Under the pieces are notes generated by a model. That model searched no databases and was not told the origin of the DNA. It saw only the letters and a list, made by a program, of their open reading frames with translations. Shown piece after piece: positions 25,344 through 33,924 of a stretch of DNA of 63,182 nt; within the stretch, counting starts at the first letter, position 1, and the number at the start of each line of letters is the position of its first letter. The DNA is from Hyphomicrobiaceae bacterium (GTDB lineage Bacteria; Pseudomonadota; Alphaproteobacteria; Rhizobiales; Hyphomicrobiaceae): the NCBI GenBank assembly GCA_025359185.1, contig JANYHF010000003.1, forward strand, positions 1 to 63,182, in the 5' to 3' direction. The translations under genes were made by a program, and so were the position numbers.

Positions 25344-26510
25344 ATGACCGCAGTTGTAACTGACCTGAAACGGCCGTTCACCGCCCGTCTGGCATTGGCA
25401 GCTATTTTCTTTGCCAACGGCTTGGGTATCGGGAGCTGGGCCACAGCGATTGCACCGGTCAAGGCCATACTGTCTTTGTCGGACGCGCAATTGAGTTTCG
25501 CGTTACTGGCCATGGCCGCCGGCGCCATTGTCATGATGCCTCTGGCAGGCCTCCTTGCCTTACACCTTGGCGGGACAGGACGGCTCTTGCGGGTGAGCTC
25601 CACGCTGTTTGCAGTTTCCCTTTGTTTGCCCGGCCTTACTCCCAATCTTGCCGCCTTGATTTTAGCCACGCTTTTGCTTGGGCTCGCCAATGGTCTGATG
25701 GAAGTGCCGATGAACACCCACGCAACAGCTATTGAGCAACGCTGGGGCGCCGCCATCATGTCGTCGTTTCATGCTGCGTGGAGTTGCGGCACCTTGGCCG
25801 GCGCAACCCTCGGGGGATTATTGATCCGCGCAGGGGTCGATCCGCAGTGGCAACTCGCGATTTCGGGATGCGCCGTGCTGCTCGTTGTTTTGCCTTCGTT
25901 GCCAAAAATTGGCGCTGGGGTCATCATTGGCCAATCCCAAGCCTTTGCTCTGCCCGAACGCAGGCTCTTGGGCTTATGTCTGATTGCCCTCATCGCTTTG
26001 CTGGCGGAAGGGGCAATGACGGATTGGAGCGCGGTTTATCTGACCAGTGTGCTTGCTTTCACTCCCGCAGTTGCCGCTTCCGGTTACGCGGTTTATGCCG
26101 GGTCCATGCTGATTGGCCGGCTGTTCGGAGATCTGGTCGTGCGGCGCGCCGGGCGGCGCCAGATCATTTTACTGGGGGCTGCAATGACAGCGGCTGGATT
26201 GCTTTTGGCCGTGGCTTCGGTCTCGCTCCCCATCACGTTCGCGGGCTTGAGTTTGGTGGGCCTGGGTCTGTCCAACATGGTCCCGGCGATCTTCAGCGCC
26301 AGCGCTGCCATGGGGTCCACTCCAGCCATCGGTATCTCGATGACCGCGACTGCCGGTTACGGAGGATTCTTGTTGGGGCCACCCGCCATTGGGGCCGTCG
26401 CCTCATTTAGTGGATTGCGGCCTGCGTTCTTGCTGTTGATCTTGGCAATGCTCGCCATTGTTCCTATTGCTGTGACAAGCTTGCGGAAAACAATTCCGTC
26501 CGTAGACTGA
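25344..26510 (+). CDS. MFS transporter (YbjJ-like)
   Basis: A 388-aa membrane protein with about twelve hydrophobic segments in two halves. It begins ARLALAAIFFANGLGIGSWA with the NG-GxGxWA pattern of YbjJ/FucP-related major-facilitator proteins, has the motif GLANGLMEVPMNTHA in segment 4, and an RRAGRRQII loop between the halves. The substrate is unknown; relatives are annotated as sugar or drug transporters. It is intact although flanked on both sides by gene remnants. Confidence 0.75.
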   Translation: MTAVVTDLKRPFTARLALAAIFFANGLGIGSWATAIAPVKAILSLSDAQLSFALLAMAAGAIVMMPLAGLLALHLGGTGRLLRVSSTLFAVSLCLPGLTPNLAALILATLLLGLANGLMEVPMNTHATAIEQRWGAAIMSSFHAAWSCGTLAGATLGGLLIRAGVDPQWQLAISGCAVLLVVLPSLPKIGAGVIIGQSQAFALPERRLLGLCLIALIALLAEGAMTDWSAVYLTSVLAFTPAVAASGYAVYAGSMLIGRLFGDLVVRRAGRRQIILLGAAMTAAGLLLAVASVSLPITFAGLSLVGLGLSNMVPAIFSASAAMGSTPAIGISMTATAGYGGFLLGPPAIGAVASFSGLRPAFLLLILAMLAIVPIAVTSLRKTIPSVD

Positions 26511-26537
26511 CCCAACACTCTTACGTCCGCTCACCCC

Positions 26538-26720
26538 ATGACCCACGCCCGCGTCACCGCCATCTGCCAGAGTTTCTCCGGCGCTGAAGTTTCCGGCACC
26601 TGGGGCGGCGGGCATGACGCATGGAAGGGCGGCGGCAAGATGTTTGCCTGCATCGGGGCGGTCACCCCGGGGGTGCCGGTGAAGACGGACAGAGTCGCAA
26701 GCCCCGCTGGCGCTGTTTGA
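26538..26720 (+). pseudogene. N-terminal remnant of an MmcQ/YjbR-family protein
   Basis: The frame reads MTHARVTAICQSFSGAEVSG, then GGGHDAWKGGGKMFACIGAV and VKTDR, which matches the first 48 or so residues of MmcQ/YjbR (DUF419) proteins, including the WK-GGKMFA motif. It then runs into unrelated sequence and stops at 26718-26720. Full-length members have about 110-120 aa, so more than half is missing. Confidence 0.6.
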
Positions 26721-26728
26721 GTGAGACT

Positions 26729-26761
26729 GTAGGGCGGGCTTCGCGAAAAGCTCCGCCCTAC
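26729..26761. terminator. Hairpin between convergent genes
   Basis: GTAGGGCGG (26729-26737) pairs with CCGCCCTAC (26753-26761), extended by GCTT/AAGC across a one-base bulge, with a small CGCGA loop. Lying just beyond the 3' end of the iorA-type gene on the minus strand, it probably ends that transcript. It also resembles a dispersed repeat. Confidence 0.55.
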
Positions 26762-26774
26762 GCATGCCACTCAT

Positions 26775-29700
26775 TCACTCTGCAGCCCGCAACACCGTGG
26801 GAGCGGCCAGGTTCGAAGCGCGAAACTGCGACAGCAACCCCGTCTCGCGCGCCTTCACCGCAATGATAGCGGCCGCCTTCACGGGGCCAAAGCCTTTGAT
26901 CTCATGCGCCGTGCTCGCAAGTGCCACAGCCTGCGCATGATTGCCTGGCCGCAGCCGTTGAGCGATTTCGGCCAACAGATCTTCATACGCTGGAATCAGC
27001 GCACGCTCCTCTCTCCGCTCAGCCGAGAAGCGGAACGGGTCCAGTAACCCGCCCCGCAATCCCTTGCATTTCGCCAGCACGCTCAGGGCCTTGAGCATCC
27101 ACGGCCCGAACGCGATCTTGCGCGGACGGCCGGTCGCGGGATCGATACCGGCCAGCAGCGGCGGCGACAGATGCAGCGTGATGCGGCCTGCGCCCTCGAA
27201 TTGCTCAGCCAACGTCCGCGCGAATTCTCCGTCCGTATACAGCCTCGCAACCTCGTACTCATCCTTGATGGCCATCAGCTTGTAGAGGCCCTCGGCCGCC
27301 GCGCGGGTGAGATCGTCTTTGCCGGGCATGTGCGCTTGTTCGGCGGCGCGCACTGCCGCGATGCGTTGGCGATAACGATCCGCATAGGCTTCGTCCTGGT
27401 AGGCTGTCAGAAATTCAGCACGCCGCGCGATCAGTGCCTCCAGCGTCTGCACCGGCGCAGGCGCTTGCTTCGGCAACATCGCCTCCACCGCCTCTGGCCG
27501 CTCCGCCGCAATCCGCCCCAGCCGGAACGCCCGCCGGTTCATCTCCACGGCCGCGCCGTTGAGGGCAATCGCCTGCTCGATGGCGATCGCTGAAACCGGC
27601 ACCAGTCCCCGCTGATAGGCGTAGCCCAACAGGATCATGTTGGCGCCGATACTGTCGCCGAACATCTGCTCGGCTAATTTATGCGCATCAAAGAACCAAC
27701 TTGCCCCTGCCCGCTCCTCGAGGTCGCGGCGCATCCGGGCACCCGGCACCCGCAGATCGCGGGCCCGGGTAAAATCACCGGTCAGCATCTCATAACTGGA
27801 GACGACGGCCTTGGTCTGCCCACGCGCGAATGTCCCAAGCACGCCGGGAGACGCCGTCACCACCAGATCGCCCCCGAGCACGAGATCGGCCCCGCCGAGC
27901 GCTGTGCGGATGGCGTGGATATCGTCCGGGCTTTTCGCAATCCGCGTGTGGCAGGCGACCGCGCCACCCTTCTGCGCCATGCCGGTCATCTCCATGCCGC
28001 CGAACGCCTTGCCATCGAGGAACGCCGCCTCGCCAAGCACGGCGCTGACTGTGACGACGCCGGTGCCGCCGGCGCCGGTGATCAGGATCTGGTAAGGCCG
28101 GTCAAGGCCGGGCAGGGTTGGCTCTGGACACTCCGCCAACGCCGCATCAACGGCCGCGCCTGAATTGTTGACACCGCGCTTGGCGGGCCGCACCCCCTCG
28201 ATGGTGACGAAGCTGGGGCAAAAGCCTTTGAGACACGAGACATCCTTGTTGCAGGCGCTCTGATCGATCTGCCGTTTACGCCCCAAATCGGTTTCCAGCG
28301 GCAAAATGGCAACGCAATTGCTCTGCACACCACAGTCGCCGCAGCCCTCGCAGACGGCGGCGTTGATGACCACGCGCTTGCCGGGATCGGGCATCGTCCC
28401 GCGCTTGCGTCGGCGGCGCTTTTCGGCGGCGCAGGTCTGGTCGTAGACCATTACCGACACGCCGGGCACCTCGCGCAACTCCTTCTGAACGCTGTCGATC
28501 TCATCGCGGTGATGCACGGACGTGAAGGGCGGCAAGCCAACGTGCCCGGCATATTTCTCCGGTTCATCGGTTACAACCACCACCCGGCGTGCGCCCTCGG
28601 CGGCAACCTCGCGGGCGATCTGCGGCGCGGTCTTGCCGCCATCCAGAGCCTGGCCGCCGGTCATGGCCACGGCATCGTTGAAGAGGATCTTATAGGTGAT
28701 GTTGGTGCCCGCAGCGACGGCCGCGCGGACGGCAAGAGACCCCGAATGCACATAGGTGCCATCGCCGAGATTCTGGAACACATGCGGGGTTTTGGAGAAC
28801 GGCGCCTCGCCGACCCAGTTCGCTCCCTCGCCGCCCATCTGTGTAAAGCCCTGGGTCGAGCGGTCCATCCATTGCGCCATGTAGTGGCAGCCGATGCCGG
28901 CATAGGCGCGCGAGCCTTCGGGAACGACCGTGGATGAGTTGTGCGGGCAGCCGGCGCAGAAATAGGGCGTGCGCGCCATGAGATTGGGCTGCCCGGCGGC
29001 GTTGCCGATGAGCTTTTGAACCTCAGCCAGCCGCGCCTTCAGTTCGCCGTCATCGCAGAACCGCAGCACGCGGTGACCGATGCCCAGCGCAATCTGCGTC
29101 GGCTCGAGCGCGCCTTTGGCCGGAAACAGCCATTGTTTGTGTTCGTCCTGTTTGCCGACAATGACAGGCGCGTTGGCCAGGCCATAGAGTTCCTCGCGGA
29201 TTTGCGTCTCGATCAGCCCGCGCTTTTCTTCAACTACAATGACAAGATCGAGCCCTTGCACGAACGCGCGCAGGGCCTCCGGCTCCAGCGGCCAGGTCAT
29301 TGCCACCTTGAAGAGGCGTATGCCGAGATTGGCGGCGCGCACCTCGTCGATACCCAATTCGTCAAATGCTTGGCGGGTATCGAGATAACTTTTCCCGGTG
29401 CTCACAACGCCGATCCTGGGTGATGGCCCGCCGCGCCAGATGATCTTGTCGAGGGTGTTGGCGCGCGAATACGCCAGCACCGCGTCGCGCTTGAAATCAT
29501 GCAGCCGCGCCTCGCGGGCAATCGGCGTGTCTACGAGGCGGATGTTGAGGCCGCCCTCGGGCATGATAAAATCCGTAGGCAGCTTGATCTCCACCCGGCC
29601 GGCGCGGCCATCGCAGACCGCTGTCGCCTCCATATTGTCCTTGACACATTTGATGCCCGCCCATGTGCCCGCGAAGCGCGACAGGGAAAATCCGTACAGC

Positions 29701-30245
29701 CCGTAATCCAGGATTTCCTGCACGCCAGCCGGGTTAAACACCGGGATCATCGCATCGACGAACGCAAACTCGCTCTGATGGGCCGTCGTTGAACTTTCGC
29801 AGGTGTGGTCGTCGCCCATCATAGCCACGACACCGCCGTGTTTAGACGTACCCGCATGATTGGCATGGCGCAGCGCATCGCCCGCCCGGTCTACGCCCGG
29901 CCCCTTGCCGTACCAGAGCCCGAACACGCCATCAAACCTGCCTTCGCCACGAAGCTCCGCCTGCTGAGCGCCCCAGATGGCGGTGGCGGCAAGTTCCTCG
30001 TTGATGGCTGGCTGGATGAGGATGTTAGCGGCGGCGATTTCGCGAGCGGCGCGCTTGAATTGCGATTCGAGGCCAGCAATCGGAGAGCCCCGATAGCCGC
30101 TGACATACCCCGCCGTGTTCAATCCCGCCTGCCGGTCCCGCTCGTGCTGCGTCAGCATCAGCCTCACCGCCGCCTGCGCGCCGGTGAGCAACACACGGTC
30201 AGTGGAAAGATCGAATTTGTCGGCGAGGGTGGCGGGCTTGGTCAT
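26775..30245 (-). CDS. Indolepyruvate ferredoxin oxidoreductase, fused alpha-beta
   Basis: A 1156-aa fusion enzyme of the IorAB type. It oxidatively decarboxylates aryl or branched 2-oxoacids to acyl-CoA with electrons to ferredoxin. The N-terminal part has the pyruvate-oxidoreductase fold (GYVSGYRGSPIAGLESQF). The middle holds the TPP domain (CPHNSSTVVPEGSRAYAGIG, GDGTYVHSG, NDAVAMTGGQ). Cysteines in ICEGCGDCG-like and QSNCVAI segments form a ferredoxin-like insert. The C-terminal gamma-type domain starts ITGAGGTGVVTVSAVLGEAA. ATG 30245 (MTKPATLADKFD) is chosen; the frame is open upstream into a REP palindrome. Confidence 0.88.
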   Translation of the reverse strand: MTKPATLADKFDLSTDRVLLTGAQAAVRLMLTQHERDRQAGLNTAGYVSGYRGSPIAGLESQFKRAAREIAAANILIQPAINEELAATAIWGAQQAELRGEGRFDGVFGLWYGKGPGVDRAGDALRHANHAGTSKHGGVVAMMGDDHTCESSTTAHQSEFAFVDAMIPVFNPAGVQEILDYGLYGFSLSRFAGTWAGIKCVKDNMEATAVCDGRAGRVEIKLPTDFIMPEGGLNIRLVDTPIAREARLHDFKRDAVLAYSRANTLDKIIWRGGPSPRIGVVSTGKSYLDTRQAFDELGIDEVRAANLGIRLFKVAMTWPLEPEALRAFVQGLDLVIVVEEKRGLIETQIREELYGLANAPVIVGKQDEHKQWLFPAKGALEPTQIALGIGHRVLRFCDDGELKARLAEVQKLIGNAAGQPNLMARTPYFCAGCPHNSSTVVPEGSRAYAGIGCHYMAQWMDRSTQGFTQMGGEGANWVGEAPFSKTPHVFQNLGDGTYVHSGSLAVRAAVAAGTNITYKILFNDAVAMTGGQALDGGKTAPQIAREVAAEGARRVVVVTDEPEKYAGHVGLPPFTSVHHRDEIDSVQKELREVPGVSVMVYDQTCAAEKRRRRKRGTMPDPGKRVVINAAVCEGCGDCGVQSNCVAILPLETDLGRKRQIDQSACNKDVSCLKGFCPSFVTIEGVRPAKRGVNNSGAAVDAALAECPEPTLPGLDRPYQILITGAGGTGVVTVSAVLGEAAFLDGKAFGGMEMTGMAQKGGAVACHTRIAKSPDDIHAIRTALGGADLVLGGDLVVTASPGVLGTFARGQTKAVVSSYEMLTGDFTRARDLRVPGARMRRDLEERAGASWFFDAHKLAEQMFGDSIGANMILLGYAYQRGLVPVSAIAIEQAIALNGAAVEMNRRAFRLGRIAAERPEAVEAMLPKQAPAPVQTLEALIARRAEFLTAYQDEAYADRYRQRIAAVRAAEQAHMPGKDDLTRAAAEGLYKLMAIKDEYEVARLYTDGEFARTLAEQFEGAGRITLHLSPPLLAGIDPATGRPRKIAFGPWMLKALSVLAKCKGLRGGLLDPFRFSAERREERALIPAYEDLLAEIAQRLRPGNHAQAVALASTAHEIKGFGPVKAAAIIAVKARETGLLSQFRASNLAAPTVLRAAE

Positions 30246-30306
30246 GGGGGCCTGGGAAAAGTTGGCGATTGTCCTTGCATGATACACCCAATTGGCGGCC
30301 TTGCGT

Positions 30307-30337
30307 CCCCTCTCCCCGTTCTGCACGGGGAGAGGGG
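30307..30337. repeat. REP-type palindrome CCCCTCTCCCCGT/ACGGGGAGAGGGG
   Basis: A 13-bp perfect stem (30307-30319 with 30325-30337) and a TCTGC loop. It lies just beyond the stop of the dihydroorotase gene (minus strand), between it and the downstream oxidoreductase gene. Same family as 13665-13693. Confidence 0.75.
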
Positions 30338-30338
30338 G

Positions 30339-31664
30339 CTAAGCCCCCACGAACCGCACCGGCTCGCCCATGGCCGCGCCGATCACCTCGCCGTCCCACA
30401 TCACTTTGTGGCCGCGCACAATAGTGCCGATGGGAAAACCCTTGACCACGCGGCCATCGAACGGCGTCCAGCCGCTCTTGCTGGCCATGCGCGCGCCCTC
30501 GATCGTGCGGGTGGCAGCGAGGTCCACCACCGTGAAATCGGCGTCGTAGCCGACCGCGATCCGGCCTTTGCCTGCGATGCCGAACAGCCGCTGCGGCCCC
30601 GCGCTGGTCATATCCACGAGCCGCTGGAGCGTCAGCCGCCCGGCCGCCACATGGCCGAGCATAATGGGCAGCAGCGTCTGCACGCCGGGCATTCCGGAGG
30701 GCGAGTTCGGATAGGGTTTCGCTTTCTCTTCCAGCGTGTGCGGCGCGTGGTCGGAGCCGAGGATGTCGGCGACGCCATCGTTGACGGCCTGCCAGACGGC
30801 GCGCTGGTGGGCAGCCGAGCGCAGCGGAGGGTTCATCTGGGCGCGTGTGCCGAGGCGCGGGTAAGCCTCCTCGGCCGTCAGTGTCAGATGCTGCGGCGTG
30901 ACCTCGACACTCACGAGGCCTTTATGTTGCGCTAGCAACACCATTTCTTCCGCAGTGCTTACATGCAGGATATGGATCGGTTTTCGCGCGTCTTCGGCGA
31001 GGCCCACCAGCATTTGGGTGCATTCCAACGCCGCCTCAGCATCGCGCCACTCGCTATGGCTAGCCGGGTCGCCCTCGCGGCGCACCCCCAGCCGCGCACG
31101 CAGTCGAGGTTCACTTTCAGAGTGAAACGCCACGCGGCGGCTGGTCAATGAGAGAATGTCGGAGAGCGTCGCCTCGTCTTCTACCAAAAGATCGCCCGTC
31201 GAAGACCCCGCGAACACTTTTATCCCAGCGCTGCCCGGCAACTGCTCCAGCTCCGGGATGTCGGCCAGCGTGTCGCGCGTGCCGCCCACCCAGAAGGAGA
31301 AATCGCAAGCCATGCGGTGGGTGGCGCGGGCGACCTTGTCGGCCAGCGCCTCGGCCGTTGTGGTCGGTGGGGTGGTGTTGGGCATCTCGAACACGGCCGT
31401 AACGCCGCCAAGCACGGCCGCGCGCGCACCGCTCTCAAGGTCCTCTTTGTGGGTGGCGCCCGGCTCGCGGAAATGCACTTGCGTGTCGATGACGCCGGGC
31501 AGGATGGTGAGCCCGGTGGCGTCGATGGTTTCGCCCGCGCTGGCCTGAGCGAGCGCGCCGATGGCCGCGATGCGCCCGCCCCGGATGCCGATGTCACGAA
31601 GGCCAATGCCATCGTGATTGACGACGGTGCCGCCCCGAAGGATCAGGTCGAAGGTGTCAGGCAT
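30339..31664 (-). CDS. pyrC: Dihydroorotase-type amidohydrolase
   Basis: A 441-aa class I dihydroorotase-like enzyme (cyclisation of carbamoyl-aspartate in pyrimidine synthesis). Conserved blocks are PGVIDTQVHFREPGATHKED, GGVTAVFEMPNTTPPTTT, AGIKVFAGSSTG, the HILHVST metal-ligand segment, NPPLRSAAHQ and ILGSDHAPH with the catalytic Asp. The first metal motif is QVH (Q62, H64) where textbook members have HVH. This variant occurs, as I recall, in a branch of alphaproteobacterial dihydroorotases. A related cyclic amidase function is possible. It is 93 bases upstream of, and in line with, the oxidoreductase gene. Confidence 0.8.
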   Translation of the reverse strand: MPDTFDLILRGGTVVNHDGIGLRDIGIRGGRIAAIGALAQASAGETIDATGLTILPGVIDTQVHFREPGATHKEDLESGARAAVLGGVTAVFEMPNTTPPTTTAEALADKVARATHRMACDFSFWVGGTRDTLADIPELEQLPGSAGIKVFAGSSTGDLLVEDEATLSDILSLTSRRVAFHSESEPRLRARLGVRREGDPASHSEWRDAEAALECTQMLVGLAEDARKPIHILHVSTAEEMVLLAQHKGLVSVEVTPQHLTLTAEEAYPRLGTRAQMNPPLRSAAHQRAVWQAVNDGVADILGSDHAPHTLEEKAKPYPNSPSGMPGVQTLLPIMLGHVAAGRLTLQRLVDMTSAGPQRLFGIAGKGRIAVGYDADFTVVDLAATRTIEGARMASKSGWTPFDGRVVKGFPIGTIVRGHKVMWDGEVIGAAMGEPVRFVGA

Positions 31665-31686
31665 GGGCCGCTACCTTCACCAAATC

Positions 31687-31772
31687 GTCATGGCAATGCA
31701 GGCTGCCATCCACGATAACCGTCCAAGAGTCCGCTGCACGTTGCCGTGGATGGCAGGCTTCGCTGCCGTGAC
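31687..31772. repeat. GTCATGGCAGC-family palindrome (long form)
   Basis: The 28-base arms at 31687-31714 and 31745-31772 are imperfect reverse complements (starting GTCATGGCA and ending TGCCGTGAC). It occupies most of the spacer between the divergent dihydroorotase and ygfZ genes. Shorter relatives are at 39481-39510 and 47360-47392. Confidence 0.65.
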
Positions 31773-31823
31773 AAAAGTGGGGTATCATCTCAAAGGCCTC
31801 CGGTTGCAGGAGGCAGGAATAAC

Positions 31824-32672
31824 ATGAGGACACCGCGCGCCGCCATGACTGTACTCAATGGTCAACCGCTGAATGATCGCGGTGTCGTCGCTGTCAGAGG
31901 CGCCGATGCCGGACCTTTTCTGCAAGGGCTCATCACCAATGATTTGGATGGTCTTTCAGAACAGCGCGCGATCTTCGCCGGTCTGTTGTCGCCGCAGGGC
32001 AAACTCCTGTTCGAATTTGTTGTCGCGAAGACGCAACTGGGATTTTTGCTCGATGCCAGCGCAAATCAAACAGCTCATCTCGTGAAGCGGCTGACCCTCT
32101 ACAAACTTCGCGCAAAAGTGGATATCGAAGATGTATCAGCGGCCCACAGCGTCGTTGCCGTCGCGGGTGATGGGGGCCATGCCGACCCGCGCGAGGCGGC
32201 AATGCCAAGGCGGCTCGTTGTTCTGAGAGAGCCAGGATCATTTGACAGCGCGTTTGGCGACTACGACACCTGCCGTATCGCCCTAGGCATCCCCGAAGGC
32301 GGCAAGGACTATGCGTTTGGCGAGCTGTTCCCCCATGAAGCGATGTTCGATCAGCTGAACGGCGTGTCTTTCACCAAGGGTTGCTATGTCGGCCAGGAGA
32401 TTGTGGCGCGGATGCAGCATCGGGGCACGGCGCGGAGCCGGTTTCTGATCGTCAATGCCAGCACGCCGCTGCCGCCAATGGGTACAGAGGTGCGCGCGGG
32501 CGAAACGCCGCTGGGTGCGATGGGCTCAAGTGTGGGCACCCAAGGGCTGGCGCTGGTGCGCCTCGACCGGCTGGGCGATGCTTACAAAGCTGGGCGTCCG
32601 GTGACCATCGGCGGCGTGCCGGTGACCTTTACGAAACCGCCCTATGCCACTTTCGATGTGCCCGCACCATGA
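31824..32672 (+). CDS. ygfZ: YgfZ/GcvT-like folate-binding protein
   Basis: A 282-aa protein of the YgfZ (IBA57-like) family, which uses tetrahydrofolate in iron-sulfur cluster assembly or repair. The signature KGCYVGQEIVARMQHRG is near residue 190, preceded by FLQGLITNDL and GLLSPQGKLLFEF, which are standard. The ATG at 31824 follows AGGAGG (31808-31813); an in-frame ATG at 31845 is an alternative. It overlaps the downstream tag gene as ATGA, so the three-gene set ygfZ-tag-HD hydrolase is one operon. Confidence 0.88.
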   Translation: MRTPRAAMTVLNGQPLNDRGVVAVRGADAGPFLQGLITNDLDGLSEQRAIFAGLLSPQGKLLFEFVVAKTQLGFLLDASANQTAHLVKRLTLYKLRAKVDIEDVSAAHSVVAVAGDGGHADPREAAMPRRLVVLREPGSFDSAFGDYDTCRIALGIPEGGKDYAFGELFPHEAMFDQLNGVSFTKGCYVGQEIVARMQHRGTARSRFLIVNASTPLPPMGTEVRAGETPLGAMGSSVGTQGLALVRLDRLGDAYKAGRPVTIGGVPVTFTKPPYATFDVPAP

Positions 32673-33289
32673 TGAAAGCCGCTGCCCCCCTCATCCGCTG
32701 CGACTGGCCTCGCGAGGACGCCGATTACATCCGCTATCACGACGAAGAATGGGGCGTACCTAACACGTCGGACCGCGCCATTTTCGAAAAACTCGTTCTC
32801 GAAGGCTTTCAGGCGGGGCTGTCATGGATCACGATTCTCCGGAAGCGCGAGCATTTCCGCGACGTTTTCAATGATTTCGATCCGGAAAAAATCGTTCTCT
32901 ACAATGACAAAAAGATTGCGTCGCTGATGGCTGATCCTGGCATCGTCCGTAACCGGCTTAAAATTGGAGCCACCATCGACAATGCCAAGGCCTATCTGAA
33001 ACTCGCCGAAACCGGGAGCCTGTCGCGGCTGATCTGGGAGCTGGCGGGAGGCAAACCGCTGCAAAATGCGTTCACCTTGCAAAAGCAGCTGCCAGCCGAG
33101 ACGCCAACCAGTAAAGCCATCTCCAAAGAGCTGAAAGCGCGCGGCTTCCGCTTTGTCGGCCCCACGACGGTCTATGCGTTCATGCAGTCGATGGGCATGG
33201 TCAATGATCACCTCGTCGCCTGTCATCGCCACGCGGTCTGCGCCAATCTCGCCACGGCGTTCAAACTACCGGAAGGCAAGGTGCCATGA
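32669..33289 (+). CDS. tag: DNA-3-methyladenine glycosylase I
   Basis: A 206-aa base-excision glycosylase that removes 3-methyladenine from alkylated DNA. The N-terminus RCDWPREDADYIRYHDEEWG and C-terminus HLVACHRHAVC carry the Cys/His residues that bind structural zinc in E. coli Tag. Between them, LEGFQAGLSWITILRKRE and GFRFVGPTTVYAFMQSMGMV are the active-site blocks. ATG 32669 overlaps the ygfZ stop (ATGA); a second ATG directly follows. The large upstream extension of this frame only shadows ygfZ. Confidence 0.93.
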   Translation: MMKAAAPLIRCDWPREDADYIRYHDEEWGVPNTSDRAIFEKLVLEGFQAGLSWITILRKREHFRDVFNDFDPEKIVLYNDKKIASLMADPGIVRNRLKIGATIDNAKAYLKLAETGSLSRLIWELAGGKPLQNAFTLQKQLPAETPTSKAISKELKARGFRFVGPTTVYAFMQSMGMVNDHLVACHRHAVCANLATAFKLPEGKVP

Positions 33290-33894
33290 GCCAACCACCC
33301 CGCGCCTGGCAGCGGATGTTGTCGGGCCGGCGGCTCAATCTGCTCGACCCCTTGCCGCTGGACGTGGAGATCGAGGACATCGCGCATGGCCTGGCCCGGG
33401 TTGCCCGGTGGAACGGGCAAACCAAGGGCGAACATCCGTTCTCGGTCGCGCAACATTCGCTCGCTGTGGAAGAACTCGCCAGCCTCCTGAACCCCGCCTG
33501 GCCCGCGCACTGGCAGCTGGCGGCGCTGCTGCATGATGCGCCGGAATACGTCATCGGTGACCTTATCAGCCCGTTCAAGGCGGCGCTTGGCTTCGACTAC
33601 AAGGCCTTCGAGATCCGGCTGCTGGGAGCTATCCACGCGCGCTTTGGTCTACCGCCGGAGCTGCCCGCCGCGGTCACCAAGGCGATCAAGGACGCCGACC
33701 GGATGAGCGCGCATTTCGAGGCCCTTCTGCTGGCCGGGTTCGACGCCACCGAAGCCCAAATCTATTTCGGTTTGCCCGCTGAGCCCGTGGGCCTCACCGA
33801 ATGGAAAGTCGCCATGTTCACGCCCTGGACGTCGCGCGATGCGCAAGAGCGCTACCTCGCCCGCTTCAAACAGTTGGCGGCGGCGCCCGGATAG
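33286..33894 (+). CDS. HD-domain phosphohydrolase (YfbR-like)
   Basis: A 202-aa protein with an HD metal-dependent phosphohydrolase fold: FSVAQHSLAVEELAS gives the first His, LAALLHDAPEYVIGDLISPF the HD pair, and KDADRMSAHFEAL the distal Asp. The arrangement resembles YfbR-type 5'-deoxynucleotidases. It overlaps tag by ATGA. A role in nucleotide clean-up would fit the repair gene upstream, but the substrate is not shown by the sequence. Confidence 0.8.
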   Translation: MSQPPRAWQRMLSGRRLNLLDPLPLDVEIEDIAHGLARVARWNGQTKGEHPFSVAQHSLAVEELASLLNPAWPAHWQLAALLHDAPEYVIGDLISPFKAALGFDYKAFEIRLLGAIHARFGLPPELPAAVTKAIKDADRMSAHFEALLLAGFDATEAQIYFGLPAEPVGLTEWKVAMFTPWTSRDAQERYLARFKQLAAAPG

Positions 33895-33924
33895 GCCATA
33901 AAGCTGGGTCAAACCAGGAGCCAG

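Noticed and set aside
25280-25759. 159-codon minus-strand frame at the start of the MFS gene
   Set aside because: It overlaps the intact transporter frame and has no supporting features.
32381-32668. N-terminal extension of the tag reading frame
   Set aside because: It only shadows ygfZ in another frame; the ATGA overlap at 32669 gives a proper Tag start.
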